Assembly: GCA_964566895.1 (NCBI GenBank)
Contig: CAZMJP010000026.1
Span: 1-8,146 of the forward strand
Reading direction: 5' to 3'
DNA length: 8,146 nt
DNA from: CAZMJP01 sp964566895
GTDB taxonomy: Bacteria > Patescibacteriota > Patescibacteriia > UBA2591 > UBA6264
Shown here: one piece after another, positions 1 through 5,999 of the stretch
Layout: every line of letters begins with the position of its first letter
Position numbering within the stretch: position 1 is the stretch's first letter
Position numbers and translations under genes: made by a program
Notes under the pieces: generated by a model
Told to the model about the DNA's origin: nothing
The model's database searches: none
The model's input: only the letters and a program-made list of their open reading frames with translations

Positions 1-45
1 AGCGATAATTTAAAATTAAGAATTCTTTCTGGCGGACGTTTAAAA

Positions 46-117
46 GGGCGTGTAGCTCAGTGGTAGAGCGCTACTCTTATAAAGTAGATGTCGAAGGTCC
101 GATCCCTTCCACGCCCA
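46..117 (+). tRNA. tRNA-Ile (anticodon UAU)
   Basis: A full cloverleaf can be drawn. The 7-bp acceptor stem is 46-52 with 110-116, the D stem 55-58 with 66-69, the anticodon stem 71-75 with 83-87, and the T stem 93-97 with 105-109. The anticodon loop is 76-82 with U33 at 77 and anticodon TAT at 78-80, which reads AUA (Ile). The discriminator is A117, as expected for isoleucine tRNA. CCA is not encoded (CCC follows), unlike the other two tRNAs here, so a CCA-adding enzyme is needed. The T loop has C at position 55, where U is usual. Most bacteria read AUA with a CAU-anticodon tRNA modified to lysidine by TilS; a UAU anticodon is a rare alternative. AUA codons are used in the window, for example the last two sense codons of murA. 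Confidence 0.93.
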
Positions 118-118
118 C

Positions 119-181
119 CCCGTTAAAAGTTCGCCTTCTTCAGAAAGTGGCAGAAGACAGGGATTTCTTGCTTCTAACGGG
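119..181 (+). other. Foldable spacer RNA between tRNA-Ile and the small membrane-protein gene
   Basis: CCCGTTA (119-125) is perfectly complementary to TAACGGG (175-181). After one mismatch the stem gains three more pairs (127-129 with 171-173). Inside, CTTCT (135-139) can pair with AGAAG (152-156), which can alternatively pair with CTTCT at 171-175. No U-run follows the outer stem, so it does not look like an intrinsic terminator. It does not fit a tRNA, SRP RNA or other RNA family that I recognise. It may be a leader or processing structure in a tRNA-mRNA transcript. The function is unknown and the fold is unproven. Confidence 0.35.
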
Positions 182-215
182 ACCTGCCTCTCGCTTATAA
201 AAATAAAGCAATTTT

Positions 216-455
216 ATGAATTTTTTTCTTGGTCTTTTGATTGTTATCGGCGGATTTATGATAGCCTGGAAATCGGAATGGATTCTAAATAACTTCGGAC
301 GAATCGCCTGGGCAGAAGAACATTTAGGACTAGAAGGAGGGACCCGACTGTTTTATAAACTGCTGGGAATTATTTTTATTTTTTTAGGATTGTCGGTAAT
401 AAGCGGGCTCTGGTCTGATATTTTGGGAGGGCTGGCCAAGTTTCTGGTAAGGTAA
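216..455 (+). CDS. Small two-helix membrane protein, function unknown
   Basis: This gene encodes 79 residues with two hydrophobic segments (about 3-18 and 49-66). They are separated by a polar, aromatic-rich linker (about 19-47) containing Trp, Arg and acidic residues, so the protein should be an integral membrane hairpin. There is no signal peptidase site or catalytic motif. I do not recognise a named family, although short proteins of this layout are familiar from Patescibacteria genomes. It sits between two tRNA genes and may be read from the upstream tRNA transcript, since no clear promoter is visible. The start is the first ATG in frame and lacks a Shine-Dalgarno motif. Support for it being real comes from the clean two-helix pattern and lack of overlap with other features. 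A conserved role in the envelope is only a guess. Confidence 0.75.
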   Translation: MNFFLGLLIVIGGFMIAWKSEWILNNFGRIAWAEEHLGLEGGTRLFYKLLGIIFIFLGLSVISGLWSDILGGLAKFLVR

Positions 456-488
456 AAAGATGAATCGCGAATCCTCGATAACTTTGGC

Positions 489-563
489 GGGCCGTTCGTC
501 TAGAGGGAGGACACCTCATTTGCAATGAGGAAATCGCCGGTTCGAATCCGGCACGGTCCACCA
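489..563 (+). tRNA. tRNA-Ala (anticodon UGC)
   Basis: A complete cloverleaf with encoded CCA (561-563). The acceptor stem is 489-495 with 553-559, the D stem 498-501 with 509-512, the anticodon stem 514-518 with 526-530, and the T stem 536-540 with 548-552 around a canonical TTCGAAT loop. The anticodon TGC lies at 521-523. The acceptor carries G3-U70 (491 with 557), the identity element recognised by alanyl-tRNA synthetase, which confirms the alanine assignment. The discriminator is A560. Bases 523-538 are repeated exactly 53 bases downstream, inside the following hairpin. Confidence 0.97.
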
Positions 564-591
564 AAATTATCGGGACAATGAGGAAATCGCC
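523..591 (+). repeat. 16-base direct repeat of a tRNA-Ala segment (523-538 and 576-591)
   Basis: CAATGAGGAAATCGCC occurs at 523-538, spanning the anticodon-arm 3' half, variable loop and start of the T stem. It occurs again exactly at 576-591, mostly in the loop of the hairpin after the tRNA. Similarity stops abruptly on both sides. An exact 16-base match at this distance is very unlikely by chance in non-repetitive sequence. Possible origins are a slippage or recombination duplication, a scar from integration at the tRNA, or a selected tRNA-mimicking element. Confidence 0.85.
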
Positions 592-602
592 CGACTAATT
601 TT
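563..602 (+). terminator. Bulged hairpin after tRNA-Ala, terminator-like or 5' cap of murA mRNA
   Basis: Bases 563-574 pair with 590-602 to give 12 base pairs with one bulged C (595): five pairs of mixed GC-rich sequence topped by a 15-base loop, and seven AT pairs at the base. The 3' arm ends in TAATTTTAAT, a weak U-tract, so termination may be partial. Only 14 bases separate the stem from the murA ATG, too little for a promoter. murA is therefore probably reached by read-through, and after tRNA 3' processing this hairpin would form the 5' end of the murA mRNA. The loop carries the tRNA-Ala repeat. Confidence 0.5.
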
Positions 603-616
603 AATCAAATATAAGT

Positions 617-1912
617 ATGAATTTCCAAATCAAAGGCGGAAAAAAATTAAAAGGCGTTGTCACCACCAACACGGCTAAAAATTCAGCTGTGGTTTTACTT
701 TGCGCCTCGCTTCTAAATAAAAGTAAAACAACTCTTAAAAACATTCCCCGAATCGAAGAAGTCAACCGAATTATTGAAGTCCTGCAAAGCTTAGGAGTCA
801 AACTAAAATGGCTGACCCAACACAATTTAGAAATCACTCCGCCGAAAAAAATTAAACTTAATCGTCTGAATACCGAAGCAGCAGCAAAAACGCGGAGTAT
901 TATTCTTTTACTTGGCGCCCTAATTCATCTGTTTAAAAAATTCCAACTGCCGCACGCTGGCGGCTGCAAGCTGGGCACCCGAACCGTTCGCCCTCATTTT
1001 TTTGCTCTGGAAAAAATGGGAGTTAAAATTCAAACTTTATCTAAAACTTATCAAATTAAACTAAACAAGCTAAAACCGGCAGAAATCGTCCTTTATGAGT
1101 CCGGGGATACGGTTACAGAAAACGCTCTCATGGCCGCGGCTAAAATAAAAGGCAAAACAATTATTAAACTCGCTTCCGCTAACTATCAAATTCAAGACCT
1201 TTGCTATTTTTTAACCAAATTGGGAATTAAAATTAAAGGTATTGGCACTACCACCTTAATTGTTTCCGGCAAACCAGAAATTGACAAACCAGTTGAATAT
1301 TATTTAAGCGAGGACCCGATTGAATCAATGTTATTTATCTCGGCCGCGGTAACGACTAACTCTTGTTTAACCATTAAACGGTGTCCAATTGATTTTTTAG
1401 AGTTAGAACTTGTCAAATTAGAAAAAATGGGTTTTGAATTTAAAATCTTGAGAAAATACAAAAGTAAAAACGGCCTGACTAATCTAGTCGACCTTAAAAC
1501 CTTTTCTTCAAGATTGACCGCCCTGGAGGAAAAAATTTACGCCCGACCGTTCCCCGGTTTAAATATCGACAATCTGCCATTTTTCGTCCCCATTGCCACT
1601 CAAGCCAAAGGACAAACCTTAATTCACGATTGGGTCTTTGAAAACCGAGCTCTTTATTATACCGAATTATCTAAATTAGGGGCGGAAATTATTTTGGCCG
1701 ACCCTCACCGCGTCTATATCAAAGGACCGAGCAAATTAAGAGCAAGCGAAATTATTTGCCCGCCAGCTCTTCGGCCAGCGGCAATTATTTTAATCGCCAT
1801 GCTTAAAGCCAAAGGGACTTCAATCTTGCGTAATGTTTATTCCATTAATCGCGGGTATGAAGATTTATGTTCTCGCTTGCAAAAATTAGGCGCCGACATT
1901 AAAATAATATAA
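617..1912 (+). CDS. murA: UDP-N-acetylglucosamine 1-carboxyvinyltransferase (MurA)
   Basis: MurA transfers enolpyruvyl from phosphoenolpyruvate to UDP-GlcNAc in the cytoplasm, the first committed step of peptidoglycan precursor synthesis. The 431 residues match the usual length of about 420 and the two-domain EPSP-synthase-like fold. Visible landmarks are the Lys-Asn pair at 21-22, Arg93, and the catalytic-loop motif GGCKLGTR with Cys117 and Arg122. Asp318 matches the catalytic Asp305 of E. coli, Arg386 the phosphate-binding Arg397, and NRGYED (411-416) is the C-terminal signature. The loop around Asp318 reads FPGLNIDNLP rather than the common FPTDMQ form, a divergent variant. A Cys (not Asp) at 117 predicts sensitivity to fosfomycin by family knowledge. 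The start gives the conserved N-terminal strand. It ends in two consecutive TAA stops, and a methyltransferase gene follows after 15 bases. Confidence 0.95.
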   Translation: MNFQIKGGKKLKGVVTTNTAKNSAVVLLCASLLNKSKTTLKNIPRIEEVNRIIEVLQSLGVKLKWLTQHNLEITPPKKIKLNRLNTEAAAKTRSIILLLGALIHLFKKFQLPHAGGCKLGTRTVRPHFFALEKMGVKIQTLSKTYQIKLNKLKPAEIVLYESGDTVTENALMAAAKIKGKTIIKLASANYQIQDLCYFLTKLGIKIKGIGTTTLIVSGKPEIDKPVEYYLSEDPIESMLFISAAVTTNSCLTIKRCPIDFLELELVKLEKMGFEFKILRKYKSKNGLTNLVDLKTFSSRLTALEEKIYARPFPGLNIDNLPFFVPIATQAKGQTLIHDWVFENRALYYTELSKLGAEIILADPHRVYIKGPSKLRASEIICPPALRPAAIILIAMLKAKGTSILRNVYSINRGYEDLCSRLQKLGADIKII

Positions 1913-1927
1913 TAACTACTGATTATT

Positions 1928-2491
1928 ATGGCTAATCAAATCAAAATCCCCGGCGGTAAAGAACTAATTGACGCCAAGGCCTTATTGGAAAAAGCGGGAA
2001 TTAAAGAAAAAATGAAAGTAGCCGATCTTGGTTGCGGTCACCGAGGGCATTTTTCTCTGCCAGCGGCTAAATTGGTCGGAAGCGGAGGGATGGTCTACGC
2101 CGCAGATGTAGTCAAATCAGCTTTGAAAGAATTAAAAAGCGCGGCCATACTTTTTGGTATTGCCAATATACAAACCATTTGGGCCGACTTAGAAATTTAT
2201 GGGTCAACAAAAATCCCCAATGAAACAATTGATTTAGCCATACTTAACAACGTTCTTTTCCAAATAAAAAAAAGGAAGCAAGTGATTCAAGAAGCAAGAC
2301 GAATTTTAAAAAAGGACGGAAAGCTTTTAGTTACTGAGTGGAAAAAAATTAAGACTCCTTTCGGACCACCAGAACAAAATCGAATCGAGCCGGAGAAGGT
2401 TAAGGACTTCGCCCAAAAAGCGGGAATGAAACTGGAAGAAGAATTTGACGCCGGTCCGTATCATTATGGACTAATCTTCAGAAAAACATAA
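1928..2491 (+). CDS. Class I SAM-dependent methyltransferase, substrate unknown
   Basis: A 187-residue cytoplasmic protein with the Rossmann methyltransferase core. Motif I VADLGCGHRG (31-40) binds S-adenosylmethionine, and an acidic residue ends strand 2 (Asp60, likely ribose contact). A WAD motif at 85-87 is the adenine contact, and IDLAILNNVLFQI (101-113) is the strand 4 region. The motif EARRILKKDG followed by a hydrophobic strand (122-136) is typical of the UbiE/Methyltransf_11 group. The N-terminal segment is short and there is no extra substrate-recognition domain, so the substrate cannot be named; a small molecule, lipid or quinone-like acceptor would fit the group. It lies 15 bases after murA and probably shares its transcript. 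No Shine-Dalgarno motif precedes the ATG. Neighbourhood alone does not justify a cell-wall role. Confidence 0.9.
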   Translation: MANQIKIPGGKELIDAKALLEKAGIKEKMKVADLGCGHRGHFSLPAAKLVGSGGMVYAADVVKSALKELKSAAILFGIANIQTIWADLEIYGSTKIPNETIDLAILNNVLFQIKKRKQVIQEARRILKKDGKLLVTEWKKIKTPFGPPEQNRIEPEKVKDFAQKAGMKLEEEFDAGPYHYGLIFRKT

Positions 2492-2515
2492 AAATCCTCC
2501 CCTCGTTTTCCCCTC

Positions 2516-2543
2516 TTGTTTTTTTTTATAAATATCTTATAAT
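2516..2543 (+). promoter_or_regulatory. Sigma70-type promoter for nusA (-35 TTGTTT, -10 TATAAT)
   Basis: A perfect -10 TATAAT at 2538-2543 lies 16 bases after TTGTTT (2516-2521), a 4/6 match to the -35 consensus. Transcription would start near 2550, one base before the leader hairpin. The -35 lies at the end of a pyrimidine-rich tract (2495-2527) that follows the methyltransferase stop. That tract could also slow or end upstream transcription, although no hairpin precedes it. Confidence 0.75.
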
Positions 2544-2550
2544 ACCCGTA

Positions 2551-2577
2551 TAACTAGTCTGAATAATAGACTAGTTA
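2551..2577 (+). promoter_or_regulatory. Perfect inverted repeat at the start of the nusA leader
   Basis: TAACTAGTCT (2551-2560) and its exact complement AGACTAGTTA (2568-2577) flank a 7-base loop. The repeat begins about where the nusA transcript should start and ends 26 bases before the ATG. It could be a 5' stem-loop stabilising the mRNA, a binding site in RNA for autoregulation, or a DNA operator overlapping the start site. No U-run follows, so it is not a terminator. Confidence 0.7.
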
Positions 2578-2603
2578 AATTTTAACTCTTTAATTTTAAG
2601 ATT

Positions 2604-3968
2604 ATGCCAGAACCTACCATTTTATCCTCAATCGAACAAATTTGCCAAGAAAAAAAACTTTCCAAAGAACAAGTTTTAGAAGCTATTGAACAAGCCTTGG
2701 CTTCGGCTTATCGAAAAGATTTCGGCAATAAGTTACAAAATCTTAAAGTAAATTTTGAGCCGGAAGCCGGGAAAATGAAAGTTTTTGACGAGAAAACCGT
2801 TGTTGAAGATCTCCTGGAAGAAAAATCTTCTAAAACTCCTCCGGATGAAATTCTTCCTCAAAAAGAAAAAGACGCAGAAGAAAAAGAAACAGAGGAAGAA
2901 AAATCATCCGCCAACCTGTCCGCCGGAGTTTTAGCGGAGACGGAAACTTTAGCAAAGGAAGAGACTCCTGTTAAAGAAGAAAAACATTTTAACCCAAAAA
3001 CAGAAATCCAGATATCTGAAGTTGGCAAAAGTTCTGATTGGCAAAATTTGAGTGGACATAAAAAAATAAAAATAGGAGACGTTATCAGGCAAGAACTTAA
3101 AATTCCGTCTGACTTTGGACGGATTGCTGCTCAAACAGCTAAACAAGTGATTATTCAAAGGTTACGTGAAGCGGAAAGGGAAACAATTTTTGAAAAATAC
3201 AATACTCTCATCGGCTCAGTAATTAGCGCCGTAGTCCAAAGACGAGAAGGGCGAACCGTTTTTCTTGATTTATCAGACGCCACAGCCGTTATGCCATACA
3301 ATGAGCAAGCCTATGAAGAGAAATATTGGCCGGAACAAAAAATTAAAGTTTATTTGGTTTCAATAAATAAAACGTCAAAGGGTCCGGAAATTATTGTTTC
3401 CAGACGCCATTCGGACATTCTTAAAGAACTATTTAAACTTGAAATTCCGGAAATAGCCAACGGGACGGTAAAAATAAAGGCGATTGCCCGCGAACCCGGA
3501 CTAAGATCAAAAGTAGCTGTCTTTACCTCAGAAAAATCAATCGATCCCATTGGCGCGGCAATCGGCCAACGAGGGATAAGAATTCAAACAATTATTAACG
3601 AAATCGGCGGAGAAAAAATAGATATCATTGAATATTCCGATGACCCGGAGAAATTCATCGCTAACGCCCTGTCGCCGGCTAAAATTTCTTCTTTAAAAAT
3701 AAATAAGAAAGAAAAATCGGCTCTAGTAAGAACTAAAAAAAATCAACTTTCTTTAGCTATTGGCAAGACTGGACAAAATGTCCGTTTAGCCGCTAAATTG
3801 ACCGGCTGGAAAATAGATCTATCTGAAGAAGAAGAACCCCCGGCGCCGGAACAGGGTTCAAAACAAGATAAAATAGAAAAAAAAGAAACAAAAAGACAAA
3901 AAAATAGAGAACAAAAAGAAAAGAAAAAAATAACCGGAAAGAAAACGGCCGGAAAAAAGAAAGATTAA
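2604..3968 (+). CDS. nusA: Transcription termination/antitermination factor NusA
   Basis: NusA binds RNA polymerase and nascent RNA and modulates pausing, termination and antitermination. The 454 residues show, in order: an RNAP-binding N-terminal domain (1-70), broken by an insert at about 71-131 made mostly of Glu and Lys; the rest of the N-domain with conserved FGRIAAQTAKQVIIQRLREAE (171-191); an S1 domain (about 200-268); KH1 with GQRG (321-324); and KH2 with GKTG (387-390) followed by QNVRLAAKLTGW. A very Lys-rich tail (about 411-454) replaces the acidic repeat domains of E. coli. The insert is absent from E. coli and Bacillus-type NusA. The gene has its own promoter and leader hairpin, and hppA starts 13 bases after its stop. 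The usual neighbours rimP and infB are not here. Confidence 0.96.
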   Translation: MPEPTILSSIEQICQEKKLSKEQVLEAIEQALASAYRKDFGNKLQNLKVNFEPEAGKMKVFDEKTVVEDLLEEKSSKTPPDEILPQKEKDAEEKETEEEKSSANLSAGVLAETETLAKEETPVKEEKHFNPKTEIQISEVGKSSDWQNLSGHKKIKIGDVIRQELKIPSDFGRIAAQTAKQVIIQRLREAERETIFEKYNTLIGSVISAVVQRREGRTVFLDLSDATAVMPYNEQAYEEKYWPEQKIKVYLVSINKTSKGPEIIVSRRHSDILKELFKLEIPEIANGTVKIKAIAREPGLRSKVAVFTSEKSIDPIGAAIGQRGIRIQTIINEIGGEKIDIIEYSDDPEKFIANALSPAKISSLKINKKEKSALVRTKKNQLSLAIGKTGQNVRLAAKLTGWKIDLSEEEEPPAPEQGSKQDKIEKKETKRQKNREQKEKKKITGKKTAGKKKD

Positions 3969-3981
3969 AAATTGCACGCTT

Positions 3982-5937
3982 ATGATTTACATCCTTATTT
4001 TTCCCCTTCTCGGTCTGGCCACGGCTTGCTTCCTAGCCTGGCAGATAAAAAAAATAAAGTTCGAACACGAAAAAGCTAATAAAATCGCCTCGTTTATCAA
4101 AAAAGGATCAATAACCTTTTTGGAGCAAGAGTACAAAATCCTAATTATCTTTGTCATTGTCATAACAATCTTGCTTTTTATTTTTCTCTCCCGGCCGATT
4201 GCCATCGCTTTTATCTGCGGAGCTATTTTTTCCGCTTTAGCCGGGAATTTAGGCATGCGCATCGCCACTACCGCCAATTTCAAAACAGCGATTGCTTGTC
4301 AAAAAAACTTAATCGGAGCCCTAAGAATCGCCTTTAATTCCGGTTCGGTTATGGGATTAATAGTGGTCAGTTTGGGAATTTTAGGTATTAGTATCTTCTA
4401 TCTCATTTTCAAACATCCACAAATAATCTATGGTTTTGGTTTTGGCGCCTCTCTAGTGGCTTTGTTCGCCCGGGTCGGCGGGGGTATTTACACTAAAGCA
4501 GCCGATGTCGGGGCTGACTTGGTTGGTAAAGTGGAAACCGATATCCCTGAAGATGACCCCCGCAATCCAGCCGTAATAGCCGATAATGTTGGTGATAATG
4601 TCGGCGACGTAGCTGGTATGGGCGCGGATCTTTTTGAAAGTTATGTCGACTCCTTAATCGCCACCATGGTTTTAGGCTCGTCGGTTCTATCTTTAGTTGG
4701 TCACCAAGCTCTTTTAATTCCTTTAATCTTAGCTGGGCTGGGAATCGTAGTTAGTCTGATCGGAAATTTAGTCATCGTTTTAACTAAAAAGGGCGGTCCA
4801 CAAACTATTTTAAATAAAGGAATCTGGTCGGCTGGTATTTTAATGGCTGTTACCTCTTTCTTTGTTTTAAAGCTTATTTCTCCGGCGGGAATGAAAATCT
4901 TCGGCGCTCTTCTAACTGGTTTAATTTCCGGAATTGTCATTGGCTTGATCACCGAATATGTTACTTCGGCTAAATATAAACCGACTAAAAAATTAGCTCA
5001 GTCTTCTCAAACCGGGGCCGGAACAAATATTATCGCCGGATTAGGATTGGGGATGCAGAGCACCTCAATTCCAATTTTAGTTATCTCGGCGGCCATTTTA
5101 ATTTCGTATAGATTGGCCGGTTTTTACGGTATTGGCATTGCCGCCGTCGGCATGCTTTCAACCTTAGGCATTACTTTGGCCACAGATACCTACGGACCAG
5201 TGGCTGATAATGCGGCTGGCATTGCTGAAATGGCTAATCTCGGCCAAGAGACAAGAAAACGGGCTGAACAACTCGACGCCGTCGGTAATACCACCGCAGC
5301 CGTCGGCAAGGGTTTTGCTATTGGCTCAGCGGCTTTGACAGCGGCGGTTCTTTCTGTTTCTTATATCCAAATCGTCGGCCTAAAAATATTAGATCTTAAC
5401 CAACCTCAAGTGTTGGTTGGCCTTTTCATTGGCGGGCTAATGCCCTTTTTATTTTCTGCCTTGTCGATGAAAGCCGTTGGCCAGAGCGCTGAAAAAATCG
5501 TCCAAGAAGTCAGACGACAATTCAAAGAAATTAAAGGGCTGATGCAGGGGGTGGCCGACCCCGACTATACCGAATGCATTAAAATCTCCACTAACGCGGC
5601 TTTAAAAAAAATGATTTTCCCAGGACTATTGACTGTAATTACCCCAATCTTAATCGGCTTTGGTTTGGGCAAAGAACCTCTGGGCGGATTCTTAATCGGC
5701 GCTATTGTCACCGGATTTCTTTTGGCTATTATGATGGCTAATTCTGGTGGAGCTTGGGACAATGCCAAAAAATATATTGAAGAGGGAAACCTGGGAGGCA
5801 AAGGATCTGACCCTCATAAAGCAGCGGTAATCGGCGACACGGTGGGAGATCCTTTCAAAGACACGGCCGGACCCTCGCTTAACATTCTAATTAAATTGAT
5901 GTCTATTATCGCGCTGATTATCGCCCCGTTACTTTAA
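3982..5937 (+). CDS. hppA: Membrane-bound ion-pumping pyrophosphatase, K+-dependent type
   Basis: This integral membrane enzyme hydrolyses pyrophosphate and pumps H+ or Na+ outward. The 651 residues are somewhat short for the family but contain all signature regions: the substrate loop DVGADLVGKVE (175-185), DNVGDNVGD (201-209), ATDTYGPVADNA (400-411), GGAWDNAKK (in the third-last cytoplasmic loop), and the closing DTVGDPFKDTAGPSLNILIK with gate Lys638. About 16 hydrophobic helices are apparent. In GNTTAAVGKG, Ala439 and Gly442 stand where K+-independent enzymes have Lys and Thr, which indicates the K+-dependent subfamily. The ion-gate helix reads DLFESYVD: Glu219 sits as in the Thermotoga Na+ pump, with an extra acid Asp223 one turn later, so the ion is not certain. 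It starts 13 bases after nusA and is likely co-transcribed. It would recover energy from pyrophosphate released by biosynthesis. Confidence 0.96.
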   Translation: MIYILIFPLLGLATACFLAWQIKKIKFEHEKANKIASFIKKGSITFLEQEYKILIIFVIVITILLFIFLSRPIAIAFICGAIFSALAGNLGMRIATTANFKTAIACQKNLIGALRIAFNSGSVMGLIVVSLGILGISIFYLIFKHPQIIYGFGFGASLVALFARVGGGIYTKAADVGADLVGKVETDIPEDDPRNPAVIADNVGDNVGDVAGMGADLFESYVDSLIATMVLGSSVLSLVGHQALLIPLILAGLGIVVSLIGNLVIVLTKKGGPQTILNKGIWSAGILMAVTSFFVLKLISPAGMKIFGALLTGLISGIVIGLITEYVTSAKYKPTKKLAQSSQTGAGTNIIAGLGLGMQSTSIPILVISAAILISYRLAGFYGIGIAAVGMLSTLGITLATDTYGPVADNAAGIAEMANLGQETRKRAEQLDAVGNTTAAVGKGFAIGSAALTAAVLSVSYIQIVGLKILDLNQPQVLVGLFIGGLMPFLFSALSMKAVGQSAEKIVQEVRRQFKEIKGLMQGVADPDYTECIKISTNAALKKMIFPGLLTVITPILIGFGLGKEPLGGFLIGAIVTGFLLAIMMANSGGAWDNAKKYIEEGNLGGKGSDPHKAAVIGDTVGDPFKDTAGPSLNILIKLMSIIALIIAPLL

Positions 5938-5949
5938 AATAAAACTGGA

Positions 5950-5964
5950 GATTAAGTCTTAATC
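5950..5964. promoter_or_regulatory. 15-base palindrome in the hppA-tig gap
   Basis: GATTAAG-T-CTTAATC is a perfect 7-bp dyad around a single central base, 36 bases before the trigger factor ATG. The one-base centre makes it a better DNA operator than an RNA hairpin. No convincing -35/-10 pair is visible around it, so whether tig has its own promoter is unclear. The rest of the 62-base gap is AT-rich with no other signal. Confidence 0.4.
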
Positions 5965-5999
5965 CTTAAACAAATTCAAAGTTAAATCTTAAATTTAAA

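Noticed and set aside
1..45. Possible promoter for tRNA-Ile (GATAAT at 4-9 or TAAAAT at 11-16)
   Set aside because: The matching -35 would lie outside the window, so the AT-rich hexamers alone do not support a promoter call. The 45 bases hold no other signal.
119..182. Possible degenerate tRNA (7-bp acceptor-like stem followed by ACC)
   Set aside because: No D, anticodon or T arm can be drawn inside, and the length is too short for a normal tRNA.
376..564. Minus-strand open frame containing RAGFEPAISSLQ
   Set aside because: It is the antisense translation of tRNA-Ala plus the end of the small membrane-protein gene. GFEPA-type peptides are a well-known spurious product of tRNA complements.
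610..615. TATAAG before murA as a -10 element
   Set aside because: It lies directly against the ATG, so transcription would start inside the gene, and no -35 is visible at the right distance.
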